Shown piece by piece: positions 1 through 8,193 of a stretch of 64,000 nt of DNA (the stretch's first letter is position 1; each line of letters starts with the position of its first letter). Made by a program: the position numbers and the translations under genes. Origin of the DNA: Neobacillus cucumis. GTDB taxonomy: Bacteria; Bacillota; Bacilli; Bacillales_B; DSM-18226. The notes under the pieces were generated by a model that saw only the letters and a list, made by a program, of their open reading frames with translations, was not told where the DNA came from and did no database searches. The DNA lies in the NCBI RefSeq assembly GCF_016107705.1, contig NZ_JAEHGC010000003.1, positions 496,001-560,000 of the forward strand. The letters are read 5' to 3'.

Positions 1-664
1 TCTTTTTTCCTTTCAACATCGGAGCTGCTGTCGGCCCATTTAACAGTGTCTCTATGACAGTTTCCTTTTGAAGGCCGAGAGCTTCACCAAGATTCAGGGC
101 CTCCGCAAACGCCGCCATCGATTGGGCTAGCATTAAATTAATCACAATTTTCATGGATGTCCCTTTCCCAGTTTCTCCTTGATAAAGAACATCCTTCCCC
201 ATGGTCTGAAGCAGCGGCCTTACCTCCTCCATATCCTCTTCCTTCCCGCCCACAAGAAATACAAGCTCTGCCTTTTCTGCAGGAATTCTTGAGCCCGATA
301 CAGGAGCATCTAAAAAGCGAATTTGACGAGCTTCTGCCTCCGCTGCCATTCTTCGTGTAAATACTGGGTCGACGGTACTGCAGTCAACCCATAGACTGCC
401 CTCACGAAAACTCCCCAAAAATCCTTCTTCCCCCAGGGCAACCTCTTCGACAGCCTTTGGCACCGCAAGCATGGTAAAAATAACAGTGGACCGGGCGGCG
501 ACTTCCTTCGGAGATACAGCCCACTTTGCCCCCTTCCTTAAAAGTTCCTCCGCTTTTTCTTTAGTTCGATTATAAACGACTATTTCATAACCGCTTTTCA
601 ATAAGTTTTCAGCCATACGGCTGCCCATAATTCCAAGCCCGATAAATCCAATCAACCCTAACAT
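1..664 (-). CDS. NAD(P)-dependent beta-hydroxyacid dehydrogenase (HIBADH family), 3' end outside window
   Basis: 221 codons are visible from ATG at 662-664, preceded by an AAGGGAG ribosome site; the gene runs off the left edge. The protein opens with a Rossmann nucleotide site (GFIGLGIMGSRMAENL, residues 6-21), has the substrate-loop motif DCSTVDP (94-100), then DAPVSGS (119-125), and the catalytic-lysine segment GKGTSMKIVIN with Lys172 and Asn176. This order is diagnostic of the 3-hydroxyisobutyrate / tartronate semialdehyde / GLYR1 family, cytosolic enzymes that oxidise short beta-hydroxyacids or reduce the matching semialdehydes. Which substrate this one uses cannot be told from the part visible. 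It is divergent from alaR, with a 225-base intergenic region. Family assignment is firm; substrate is open. Confidence 0.9.
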   Translation of the reverse strand, partial: MLGLIGFIGLGIMGSRMAENLLKSGYEIVVYNRTKEKAEELLRKGAKWAVSPKEVAARSTVIFTMLAVPKAVEEVALGEEGFLGSFREGSLWVDCSTVDPVFTRRMAAEAEARQIRFLDAPVSGSRIPAEKAELVFLVGGKEEDMEEVRPLLQTMGKDVLYQGETGKGTSMKIVINLMLAQSMAAFAEALNLGEALGLQKETVIETLLNGPTAAPMLKGKK

Positions 665-781
665 CTCCCTTATTTTGATAATTTTAGTATAGCTTTTAAG
701 GGGATTTTTTAATAAAGTGGAAGGGATTGTCAACCTCCTGTTACTTTCCATTAATTTTAATAAAAAATAGTGCAATTTAAA

Positions 782-810
782 TTGAGTGATATTTCAAAAT
801 AACCTATTAT
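782..810 (+). promoter_or_regulatory. Candidate sigma-A promoter of alaR-alaT
   Basis: TTGAGT at 782-787 and TATTAT at 805-810 are separated by 17 bases, about 80 bases before the alaR start. The surrounding 760-850 stretch is AT-rich and would also be the place for an Lrp-type operator. Inferred from consensus match only. Confidence 0.4.
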
Positions 811-889
811 AGTAATATTACCGACTATTTTCGATAATTATTGCCAATCTCCTATAAACTGGAGGTTGTATACTTTGAGGAGGCTCGTT

Positions 890-1393
890 ATGAAACTGAG
901 CAGTGAGGAAATTGAAATTTTAAAAATACTTGAAGAGGACCATCAATTATCGGCGGCCACCATCGCATCCATGGTCATGAGCGACGAAGAAACCGTCAAA
1001 AACACGATTAAAAAATTAGAAGATCAAAAAGTTATTATGAGTTACCCGACATTGATCAACTGGAGTAAGGTTGAAGGCGAAGCAAACATTATTGCCATGA
1101 TTGAAGTAAAGGTTACTCCGAAACGCGGCGTTGGTTTTGATGAAGTGGCGGAAAGAATCGCTCGTTTTCCGGAGGTATCTTCTTTGTATCTGATGTCCGG
1201 TGCATATGATCTGTCGATTACAATAGAAGGAAAAACGATGAATCAGATTGCCAACTTTGTTTCGGAAAAACTATCAACGATTGAGCATGTGATCTCCACC
1301 ACAACCCATTTCATGTTAAAAAAATATAAGCATGATGGAGTTAATTTTGAAGGCGGCGAAGATAAGGATCGCAGGATGGTGGTTACACCATGA
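890..1393 (+). CDS. alaR: Lrp/AsnC-family transcriptional regulator, AlaR-like
   Basis: A 167-residue protein with an N-terminal winged helix-turn-helix (about residues 1-60) and a C-terminal RAM/AsnC ligand-binding beta-alpha domain (about 65-145), the standard Lrp layout. I chose ATG at 890 because GAGGAGG lies seven bases before it; the in-frame TTG at 866 lacks as good a site. The stop codon overlaps the ATG of the next gene by four bases, so the two are translationally coupled. In Bacillus subtilis an Lrp-type regulator (AlaR) sits directly before and controls the alanine transaminase AlaT, and the same pairing is seen here. Probable role: alanine-responsive control of this operon, inferred from orthology and context. 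Confidence 0.88.
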   Translation: MKLSSEEIEILKILEEDHQLSAATIASMVMSDEETVKNTIKKLEDQKVIMSYPTLINWSKVEGEANIIAMIEVKVTPKRGVGFDEVAERIARFPEVSSLYLMSGAYDLSITIEGKTMNQIANFVSEKLSTIEHVISTTTHFMLKKYKHDGVNFEGGEDKDRRMVVTP

Positions 1394-2583
1394 AAAACGG
1401 GTATTCTTCCTATATTTCGCAATTGGCAAAAGACATTCAGCCTTCGGGAATTCGCAAATTTTTCGACTTGGCTGCCAGTATGGAGGGCGTCATTTCGTTA
1501 GGGGTGGGCGAGCCGGATTTCGTCACACCATGGAATATTCGCGAGGCAACGATTCTTTCGCTCGAGCAGGGGATTACCTCTTATACTGCCAATCCGGGGT
1601 TGCTGGAATTACGCCAGGAAATCTGTAAATACTTAAATAATCGTTTTTCAGTCGAATATAATCCTAAAGATCAAGTGATTGTTACCGTCGGGGCAAGTCA
1701 GGCAATTGATCTCGCCTTCCGTGCGATTTTAAACCAAGGGGAAGAAGTTTTGATTGTTGAACCAGCATTCGTTGCATATGCTCCATTGGTTGCATTGGCT
1801 GGCGGTAAACCAGTTCCGGTTTCGACTTCACCGGACAACGGGTTTAAGGTAACACCGGAGCAAATCGAATCGGCCATCACGGAAAAAACAAAGGCGATTT
1901 TGCTCTGTTCACCGAACAACCCGACAGGAAGCATGCTGACAAGAGAAGATTTAACGGAACTTGCTAAGATTGTTGAAAAACATGACTTAATTGTTGTTTC
2001 CGATGAAATTTATGCGGAATTGAGCTACGACGAAACCTTTACAAGCTTTGCAGCCATCGATGGGATGTATGAGCGGACCATTTTGATTAATGGTTTTTCA
2101 AAAGGCTTCGCGATGACCGGCTGGCGCTTAGGGTTCCTAGCGGCCCCAGTGGAATTTGTTGAGGTTATGCTGAAGATTTACCAATATACAACGATGTGCG
2201 CGCCCCATATGCTGCAGATCGGAGCGATTGAAGCCCTTCGCAATACCTATCATGAAGTGGAAGAGATGCGAAAAAGCTACCGCAGAAGACGGAACTTTAT
2301 GGTGCAGGCCTTAAACGAAATCGGCCTAGACTGCCATGTTCCAGGGGGAGCCTTTTACGTATTTCCATCGATTCGTTCAACCGGTCTAAGCTCAGAACAA
2401 TTTGCCGAAGAACTACTAATGGCAGAAAAAGTCGCCGTCGTCCCAGGCAACGTCTTTGGCGAAAGCGGCGAAGGCTACGTCCGCTGCTCCTACGCCACCT
2501 CCATGCAGCAGCTCCAAGAAGCACTAAAACGCATGCAGCGATTCGTGCAATCGCGGAAAATGGTACTGCATGGAAAATTGTAA
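1390..2583 (+). CDS. alaT: Class I/II PLP aminotransferase, AlaT-like (alanine transaminase)
   Basis: 397 residues, normal for the family. Visible fold-type I landmarks: the substrate loop SLGVGEPDF near residue 37, the PLP-stacking region with SPNNPTGSML near 175, DEIYAEL near 208, the Schiff-base lysine in NGFSKGFAMTGWRLGF near 235, and a C-terminal VRCSYATS with the carboxylate-binding arginine. It would exchange an amino group between alanine (or another neutral amino acid) and 2-oxoglutarate in the cytosol, using pyridoxal phosphate. It overlaps alaR by four bases and is followed nine bases after its stop by a REP palindrome, the likely operon end. The alaR linkage is what favours AlaT over the related PatA. 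Confidence 0.88.
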   Translation: MKNGYSSYISQLAKDIQPSGIRKFFDLAASMEGVISLGVGEPDFVTPWNIREATILSLEQGITSYTANPGLLELRQEICKYLNNRFSVEYNPKDQVIVTVGASQAIDLAFRAILNQGEEVLIVEPAFVAYAPLVALAGGKPVPVSTSPDNGFKVTPEQIESAITEKTKAILLCSPNNPTGSMLTREDLTELAKIVEKHDLIVVSDEIYAELSYDETFTSFAAIDGMYERTILINGFSKGFAMTGWRLGFLAAPVEFVEVMLKIYQYTTMCAPHMLQIGAIEALRNTYHEVEEMRKSYRRRRNFMVQALNEIGLDCHVPGGAFYVFPSIRSTGLSSEQFAEELLMAEKVAVVPGNVFGESGEGYVRCSYATSMQQLQEALKRMQRFVQSRKMVLHGKL

Positions 2584-2592
2584 ATAAGTGTA

Positions 2593-2638
2593 TTCGACAA
2601 AATTCGGGTGGTGCCTGTCACCACCCGAATTTTGTCGA
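2593..2638 (-). repeat. REP palindrome copy 1
   Basis: Arms TTCGACAAAATTCGGGT and the exact complement surround the core, which on + reads GGTGCCTGTCACC (reverse of most copies). It starts nine bases after the alaT stop. No T-run follows, so it is a poor classical terminator although it would fold well in RNA. Confidence 0.95.
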
Positions 2639-2696
2639 CAGCATCTTTATGACTATGTTAAACTACTTCGGATTACTAAGCTAAAAGGATGATACA

Positions 2697-4184
2697 ATGT
2701 TAAGGTCCTTCACTAAAAAACTTCTAAATCGATCGAAGGTGTGCTCCTGTGCGGATCGGGATCGGGAGTTTTTTTATTTCAATGATGATATTTTATTTGA
2801 GCGTTTGAAGCTTGTTTCGTATATGTTGATTTTTACTTATCCTGCATTTTTCATTGTCGATTTCTTCCTATTAGATGGGCTTGCTTATCCGACCTACAAA
2901 AAGATGCTGGCAGGTGTACATATCTCTGGGCTTATTATTTCGCTTATTTTTATCATGATTTATCGCTATGTTCGGAACGAAATCAGAGCAAAAAAGTCTA
3001 TCATTCACCTTTATGTCTTTTTTTATTTATTGATAGGAGCCGTTTCCTCTCTCAATAGCCAATTGCTGACTGGAAATCTTTACGCCTATATCATTATTTT
3101 ATTTGGGGTCGCTGTCATTTTCCCTGTCCAGCCGAAAGTTCTACTAAAAAATTTCACATGGGTTCATTTACTCTTTGTGATAGGCCTTTTCCTCCTTGAA
3201 CAAGACCGAGTCTCATTTTTAATCAAGCTCATTAATTCCACAGGTGCTGCAGTAATTTCTTTTACGATTGCCCTAGCATTCTTTTCATTTCGTAAAAATG
3301 ATTTTTTAAACAAAAGGAAGCTTAGCAGGAATGAGGAAGTTTTTCGCCGTTTATTTAATTTAAATCCCAATCCCTTGTTTCTTGTAAATCCTGATAACAA
3401 TGAAATTCTTCTCATGAATCAACAGGCAATTGAATACTATCAACTTCAGGGCAAAAATACCGACGGAAGCTTCTTGTTTCGCACCCCTAAAGAAAGGGAT
3501 GACATTTTTACAAGATTAAAGGAACAGGGAATGATTAAAAACATTGTGATGGAGCAACAAATCACTCCAAATATCCGCAAATGGTCCATGCTTCATTTCG
3601 AGCTGGTTGATTACTTAGATCAAACCTGTATGTTAATTGGAACAACGGATATTACCGATATCAAGAAAACAGAAGAAGAGCTAGAAAGGCATGCATCCTA
3701 TGATATGCTTACCGGTGTCAGAAATCGAAGGATTGGGATTGAGCAGCTTCGCAAACAAGTTTGCGGGGGGCCAGAGTCTGAAGAATTCATTCTTAGCTTT
3801 ATTGATATTAATGATTTGAAAAAGGTCAATGATCGTCTCGGCCATGCTTTTGGAGATGATCTAATTAGAACCTGCTGTGAAACCCTTAACCGGCATATTG
3901 ATCATCACGATGTCCTCTTCCGCCTTGGCGGAGATGAATTTATCATCCTCTTTTTTAAAAAGAAAAGGGAAGACGTCGAGCGGATTTGGGAAGATATTCA
4001 GCGGGATTTCCAAATCTTAAATGAAGTTAAACAAAAGCCATTTCACATCTCTGTCAGCCATGGGCTCTACCACTATGTACCTGGGACTCCCATCACCGTC
4101 GAAGAAATTCTAGAAACCGCAGACCAAGAAATGTATAAGGAAAAGTCTCTCTATAAGGAGCGAGAAGTCTCCTTCGGAAGATGA
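2697..4184 (+). CDS. Membrane-anchored PAS-GGDEF diguanylate cyclase
   Basis: 495 residues starting at ATG after AAAGGATG. Residues about 35-205 hold roughly six hydrophobic segments, followed by a PAS-like sensor region (about 220-325, beginning VFRRLFNLNPNPLFLVN) and a GGDEF domain (about 335-490) with an intact RLGGDEF signature at 409-415. GGDEF enzymes make cyclic di-GMP from two GTP; the signature is compatible with activity. The position of the allosteric inhibitory site (RxxD, five residues before GGDEF) reads DHHD, so product feedback through the I-site is probably lost. It stands alone between a REP copy and a convergent phosphodiesterase gene. The signal sensed by the membrane/PAS part is unknown. 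Confidence 0.9.
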   Translation: MLRSFTKKLLNRSKVCSCADRDREFFYFNDDILFERLKLVSYMLIFTYPAFFIVDFFLLDGLAYPTYKKMLAGVHISGLIISLIFIMIYRYVRNEIRAKKSIIHLYVFFYLLIGAVSSLNSQLLTGNLYAYIIILFGVAVIFPVQPKVLLKNFTWVHLLFVIGLFLLEQDRVSFLIKLINSTGAAVISFTIALAFFSFRKNDFLNKRKLSRNEEVFRRLFNLNPNPLFLVNPDNNEILLMNQQAIEYYQLQGKNTDGSFLFRTPKERDDIFTRLKEQGMIKNIVMEQQITPNIRKWSMLHFELVDYLDQTCMLIGTTDITDIKKTEEELERHASYDMLTGVRNRRIGIEQLRKQVCGGPESEEFILSFIDINDLKKVNDRLGHAFGDDLIRTCCETLNRHIDHHDVLFRLGGDEFIILFFKKKREDVERIWEDIQRDFQILNEVKQKPFHISVSHGLYHYVPGTPITVEEILETADQEMYKEKSLYKEREVSFGR

Positions 4185-4193
4185 CACCTCAAC

Positions 4194-4250
4194 TGTCCAC
4201 CCACCATGTACAAAAATGGTGAAATGTCCACGAACGGTGTCAGGCACCAT
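4194..4250 (+). repeat. Arm-variant repeat, left copy (GTCCAC type) beside the GDPD gene
   Basis: Begins TGTCCACCCACCATG and ends GTCCACGAACGGTGTCAGG plus CACC. A diverged copy in inverted orientation lies at 5285-5340, so the GDPD gene is bracketed by the pair. Shares the GGTGNCAGGCACC core with the REP family. Confidence 0.7.
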
Positions 4251-4276
4251 GTGAATTCTTCACATGGTGCCTGACA
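4238..4276. repeat. 18-bp perfect inverted repeat with GGTGTCAGGCACC core
   Basis: Arms TGTCAGGCACCATGTGAA (4238-4255) and its exact complement (4259-4276) with a three-base loop. It lies between convergent genes (GGDEF stop 4184, GDPD stop 4281) and can fold from either strand. A bidirectional terminator role is possible, but no T-run follows on either strand. Confidence 0.85.
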
Positions 4277-4280
4277 TGAA

Positions 4281-5198
4281 TTATTTCAAATCATCCATCC
4301 TTAAATAGTCCGTATAGATTCCCGTAACACCCTGGTTTAATAGTGTTTTTGCCTCCACTTTATTATTGACTGTATGGACATACACCGAAATCCCATGCCT
4401 CTTTAGGTTCTCAATAAATGAAATGTCAGCTTGCTTCTGTGACAATGTTACCACCTTAATTTCGCTATTTTGCAGAAAGCCAAGGATATTTTCCTGGCTC
4501 ATACTTAATCTATACGTAGTTAAAATCATATTTTCAAAAGGATAGATTTCCTTTATTCTGCGGTAATCGCTAGGTCCGTACACTTGGGGAATTACTCTCT
4601 GCAGCAGTGCCCGATTCTCCTTCGAAAATTGAGCCACAACCTCACTAATAACACGTGTATTATCTAATTTTGTATCCGTGACAAAATAAACATCCGGGTA
4701 CCTTTTCATTAACATGATGAGGTCGTATACGGACAAAGGCTCCCACCCGTCATGTATTTTTAAGTTTTTAAACTCTTGAAGTGAAAGTTGATCGCCTTTG
4801 TTTTCCTGACCTAAAAATGGATACATATACGCGTGCCAGTCATGCCTCGCGACTAAATGACCGTCAGTCGTAAAAACAAGGTCCACCTCAAAAACGCGAA
4901 TACCATCTTTATAGTTGGATTGAAAGGCTTTTAAACTATTTGTCACTCTTTTCCTTTCAACTCCGCCCATCCCGTGAGCGATAATTTTATTTTTCTGTAT
5001 CCATGCATAAGGAGTGACTTTGAAAGGAATTAAGGGAGACCCCTCTTTTATACTTTTAGGTAATTCCATCTGAAGCAGCCTGTCACTTTCGCCTTGGTCG
5101 ATCATGTCGAATGCAGCGGAGCTTCCGGAATTTCCCGAAAACACAATTAGTCCAGAAAATAAAATCGTAGTAGTGCATTTTATAACTAAGCAATTCAT
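4281..5198 (-). CDS. Secreted GDPD-family (glycerophosphodiester phosphodiesterase-like) protein
   Basis: 305 residues with an N-terminal hydrophobic export segment (about 8-28, VIKCTTTILFSGLIVFSG). The catalytic pattern of the GDPD TIM barrel is present: IIAHGMGG near residue 72 (in place of the usual HRG), FEVDLVF with Glu and Asp near 104, and the second histidine in VARHDWH near 118. The C-terminal TGIYTDYL is the usual last strand. Expected to act outside the membrane on a phosphodiester such as glycerophosphodiesters or polyol phosphate. The Arg of HRG is missing, so the substrate may differ from GlpQ enzymes. Flanked by inverted GTCCAC-type repeats; monocistronic. Confidence 0.82.
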   Translation of the reverse strand: MNCLVIKCTTTILFSGLIVFSGNSGSSAAFDMIDQGESDRLLQMELPKSIKEGSPLIPFKVTPYAWIQKNKIIAHGMGGVERKRVTNSLKAFQSNYKDGIRVFEVDLVFTTDGHLVARHDWHAYMYPFLGQENKGDQLSLQEFKNLKIHDGWEPLSVYDLIMLMKRYPDVYFVTDTKLDNTRVISEVVAQFSKENRALLQRVIPQVYGPSDYRRIKEIYPFENMILTTYRLSMSQENILGFLQNSEIKVVTLSQKQADISFIENLKRHGISVYVHTVNNKVEAKTLLNQGVTGIYTDYLRMDDLK

Positions 5199-5284
5199 TG
5201 GTCAACAACATCCTAGCAGTAATTAAAGGTAATATTCCGTCCCAATCCGTATCTTCCCTCGAATTACAACCCATTATTCAAAAA

Positions 5285-5340
5285 GGTGACAGGCACCGTT
5301 CGTGGACTTTTTATCATTTTTGTCCTTGTGGGGTGGACAC
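5285..5340 (-). repeat. Arm-variant repeat, right copy (inverted relative to 4194-4250)
   Basis: Reads GGTGACAGGCACCGTTCGTG at its left end and GGGGTGGACAC at its right end, the inverse of the 4194-4250 element with internal changes. Lies between the 5' end of the GDPD gene and the 3' end of the histidine kinase. Confidence 0.68.
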
Positions 5341-5344
5341 TAGG

Positions 5345-6739
5345 CTAATAAGGAGGGTTTATAAAAGGAAAAGGGTTCAGACCCCTTTTTTTGGAAGGTA
5401 GTAGAAGTGGAATGCCAACCTGGAACACCGCTCCTTTTGGCTTTTCGTTAAATGCACGGATGGACCCCTTATGCCCTTCAATAATCGCTTTGACAATCGC
5501 CAGGCCAATCCCTGAACCGCCGGCATCGCCACTGTAAAACCGTTGAAAGATTTTCTCCTCTTCTCCCGGTACTAAACCAACACCATCGTCTTTTACCTCA
5601 ATGACGACCTCTTGTTCGGCCAAAAAGCTTCTCACCACAATCCTCGATTCCGCATAACGAACGGCATTCCCAAGCAGGTTAATCAGAGCCCGCTTCATTT
5701 TTTCCCCATCCATTATAACCGAAACAGCGAATTTACTTTCAACTACAACATCGATTTCCCGTTGGTCCGCAAGTGCCGCAACACTTTGGACCGCTTCAAG
5801 AATCATTGCCTCAACTGATTCTTCCTTAAATACAAAGTGTTCCACATTACCACTCTCCAGCCTCGCCAAGTAGGTAATGCCCTCTACAATCCGCTTCAAC
5901 CGCTGACTTTCAGCAATAATGACCTGAAGACTATGCCCGACATCCTCACCTTTCACAACACCGTCCAAAATCCCCTCCGCATTCCCTTGAATCGCCATCA
6001 ACGGGGTTTTTAACTCATGGGAAGCATTTTGGAAAAATTTCTTTTGGTCCGCATCATACTGTTTTAGCTTTCGCGACAACGCATTAAAGCTATCAGCCAA
6101 CTCCTCCATTTCATCCTTTGTCTCAATCAAGATTTCCGCGCTCCCCCTTTGAAGCGAGTAATTTTTCATATGATTAGCGAGCTTCCGAATCGGTCTCGTT
6201 AAGTTTTTCTCAAAAAATAATGCCAAACACACTGCAATCACAACAGAAATAACGAAGCTGACCAACTGCGATTTTCGCATCAACCGGTTGATTTCCTTGA
6301 TTTCATCCACCCTAGTAATCAAGGTAACATAACCTTTGGTTGTCCCATTTTTCGACGTGATTGCAACGGTTTCCGAGACAAACCTTCGCCCGGACTCACG
6401 GTCCTCTTTTAAAAATTGCTGTAAACTGATATCGTTAAGATCCGTGTAGATGATTTTCCGCTGCTCGGACCAAATAATCATTTTCGATGACAGTAATTTT
6501 TTCGAAACAACGAGTGTCTTACGATTTCCGAGCTTTTCTTGAACCATCTGACTTGAAAGTGCAACCCTGCTAAGGAGCTGCCCCATCACCCTCGCCTCTT
6601 TATCAAGCTGTTGCTCGGTTTCCTTCATTAGATACCGCTGTGAGATAAAATGAAACGAAAGGCTTGTGATCAGGAACAAACTAATAATCAATATAAAATA
6701 GGTCAATAATAGCTTCGAACCAATTTTCATCCTATTCAT
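5345..6739 (-). CDS. Two-component sensor histidine kinase
   Basis: 464 residues from ATG at 6737-6739, which overlaps the stop codon of the response regulator gene; this coupling decides the start. Order: transmembrane helix about 12-33, extracytoplasmic sensor region about 35-165, second helix about 167-190, HAMP linker, HisKA with NASHELKTPLMAIQGNAEG (phospho-accepting His near 250), and HATPase_c with N box INLLGNAVRYAE, DDGVGLV and GSGIGLAIVKAI. All catalytic boxes are intact. It would autophosphorylate and pass phosphate to the adjacent OmpR-type regulator. The last about 18 codons run into a GGGTTCAGACCCC stem-loop repeat, so the C-terminal tail may have been altered by repeat insertion. 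Confidence 0.93.
   Translation of the reverse strand: MNRMKIGSKLLLTYFILIISLFLITSLSFHFISQRYLMKETEQQLDKEARVMGQLLSRVALSSQMVQEKLGNRKTLVVSKKLLSSKMIIWSEQRKIIYTDLNDISLQQFLKEDRESGRRFVSETVAITSKNGTTKGYVTLITRVDEIKEINRLMRKSQLVSFVISVVIAVCLALFFEKNLTRPIRKLANHMKNYSLQRGSAEILIETKDEMEELADSFNALSRKLKQYDADQKKFFQNASHELKTPLMAIQGNAEGILDGVVKGEDVGHSLQVIIAESQRLKRIVEGITYLARLESGNVEHFVFKEESVEAMILEAVQSVAALADQREIDVVVESKFAVSVIMDGEKMKRALINLLGNAVRYAESRIVVRSFLAEQEVVIEVKDDGVGLVPGEEEKIFQRFYSGDAGGSGIGLAIVKAIIEGHKGSIRAFNEKPKGAVFQVGIPLLLPSKKRGLNPFPFINPPY
5369..5389. terminator. Small stem-loop at the 3' end of the kinase gene
   Basis: AAAAGGG (5369-5375) and CCCTTTT (5383-5389) surround a seven-base loop. It overlaps the last codons of the kinase. 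On the minus strand the sequence after it is T-rich but interrupted, so termination there is uncertain. Confidence 0.35.
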
Positions 6740-7409
6740 CCAATCTGTACCCATATCCCCAGAGCGTCGACAATTCCACACTCGATTGGTGCATCTCTAA
6801 TTTTTTTCGAATTCGCTTCACGAGATCATCAATCAGCCGGCCATCCCCGGCAAATTCATAGCCCCAGACATGCAGAAGTAATTCCTCCCGTGTATAGGGC
6901 TTACCTTTATTTAGGGCTAGAAAAACCAACAACTCGTACTCCTTTGTCGTCAGCCTGACTTCCTGCCCATCTTTTTCAACATATCTTTTTTCCGTGTCAA
7001 TCTTTACATCGCGGACTTTGAGAATAGCCTGACCACTCCCAGATGTTCGTTCCATCCGTTTAAAAATATTTTTTATCCGAACCATTAGCTCCCGCGGGCT
7101 GAACGGCTTCGTTAAATAATCGTCGCCGCCAAGCTCCAAACCCAGGATCCGGTCAAACTCACTGTCCCTTGCGGAGATAAAAATAATCGGAATCTCACTC
7201 TGCTTGCGGATTCTTTTACAAAGCTCAAGACCATCGACATGAGGCAACATGATGTCGATGATCAACAAATCCGGTTTTAACCGCAGCATCTCTTCATATA
7301 CAAACCTTCCATCTGAAAAAAGCGTCAGTTTATAGCCTTCATTTTCAATATATTTTTGCAAGATGTCCCGGATGTTTTTCTCATCATCCACCACAAAAAT
7401 ATGCTTCAT
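6732..7409 (-). CDS. OmpR/PhoB-family response regulator
   Basis: 225 residues. Receiver domain (about 1-120) with acidic pocket VVDDEKN, phospho-acceptor Asp in LLIIDIMLPHVDGLE near residue 52, switch Ser in FISARDSE and conserved Lys in DYLTKPFSPREL. The C-terminal winged-helix domain (about 130-222) ends in the typical ELSTLWGYGYRLDE. First gene of a two-gene operon with the kinase, whose start overlaps its stop. It probably controls the neighbouring secreted helical protein gene; this is inferred from position alone. Confidence 0.94.
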   Translation of the reverse strand: MKHIFVVDDEKNIRDILQKYIENEGYKLTLFSDGRFVYEEMLRLKPDLLIIDIMLPHVDGLELCKRIRKQSEIPIIFISARDSEFDRILGLELGGDDYLTKPFSPRELMVRIKNIFKRMERTSGSGQAILKVRDVKIDTEKRYVEKDGQEVRLTTKEYELLVFLALNKGKPYTREELLLHVWGYEFAGDGRLIDDLVKRIRKKLEMHQSSVELSTLWGYGYRLDE

Positions 7410-7436
7410 CGCTGATCACCTCACGTCTATTATAAT

Positions 7437-7470
7437 AAAAAAGGAGATAGGTTTACGAACACTATCTCCT
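7437..7470 (-). terminator. Rho-independent terminator after the secreted helical protein gene
   Basis: On the minus strand AGGAGATAG (7462-7470) pairs with CTATCTCCT (7442-7450) and a T-rich run follows. It separates the helical protein gene from the regulator-kinase operon. Confidence 0.75.
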
Positions 7471-7499
7471 GCTTAGCCAAACGGGGTCAATACGAAGCG

Positions 7500-8018
7500 C
7501 TAGTTAAGAATATCAATCATCTTATTTAATTCAGCTACTTCTGCTTTCATTTTTTCATTGATTTGCTGCTGGGTTGAGATGAGCTTAGCAAATTGGGCTT
7601 TTGCATCACCCTTTCTTACTGCCGCTTTCAGCTCTTTCCGCTCGGCTCTTGCATCCTTCATTAAAGGTTTTATATCGGAATGGATTGCCTTCAGTTGCTT
7701 CTTCACGTCCCTCACCTGTTTCAGCTTATCTTTTTCACGGTTCTGTTTAGCGGCTAAAACATAATCCATCAATTGGTCCTTCTTTTCCACCCATTGTTTC
7801 TTCAAATCTAATCGCTCCGCCCGCAGCTTTTTCATTTGATGGATTTGGTCGGTATACTGAGCTCGAAATGCCATCCGTTTTCCAACATGGGAATTCGTCT
7901 GCGTAACTACCTTCGTTTCCACTTTCTGAGGATTGGCAGCGGCCGACACGCTCTTCATCCCATATACACCGCCCAACAGCATCACTGCTCCAATTCCGGC
8001 AATCATAACCTTCTTCAC
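7500..8018 (-). CDS. Secreted, charged helical protein (Spy/CpxP-like appearance), unknown function
   Basis: 172 residues from GTG at 8016-8018, with AAGGAGTG seven bases before. A cleavable signal peptide is clear (VMIAGIGAVMLLGGVYGMKSV, with a likely cut after VSA near residue 26). The mature part is almost entirely charged amphipathic helix rich in Lys, Arg, Glu and Gln (for example RDVKKQLKAIHSDIKPLMKD), with coiled-coil character and no cysteine. No catalytic motif is visible. It resembles Spy/CpxP/LTXXQ periplasmic proteins in composition, but I cannot claim homology. It lies just upstream of the two-component operon on the same strand, separated by a terminator, the arrangement seen when a stress regulon includes its own envelope accessory protein. 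Confidence 0.7.
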   Translation of the reverse strand: MKKVMIAGIGAVMLLGGVYGMKSVSAAANPQKVETKVVTQTNSHVGKRMAFRAQYTDQIHQMKKLRAERLDLKKQWVEKKDQLMDYVLAAKQNREKDKLKQVRDVKKQLKAIHSDIKPLMKDARAERKELKAAVRKGDAKAQFAKLISTQQQINEKMKAEVAELNKMIDILN

Positions 8019-8120
8019 CCTGAATCACTCCTTCATTTATCCAGATTACATTTTAAGTATAGACAAACAGTCCGGCAAAACATTGGGATAAATGTGTGAA
8101 AAGTATGTGAAAATCGGTTT

Positions 8121-8164
8121 GTTCATTTTTCACATAGGTGCCAGGCACTTTGTGAAAAATGAAC
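8121..8164. repeat. Arm-variant palindrome with GGTGCCAGGCAC core
   Basis: Arms GTTCATTTTTCACA (8121-8134) and TGTGAAAAATGAAC (8151-8164) are perfectly complementary around TAGGTGCCAGGCACTT. Same core type as the REP family but different arms. Intergenic, between divergent genes. Confidence 0.8.
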
Positions 8165-8193
8165 GCTGATAGATATGCGCAAATTTTATGTTC

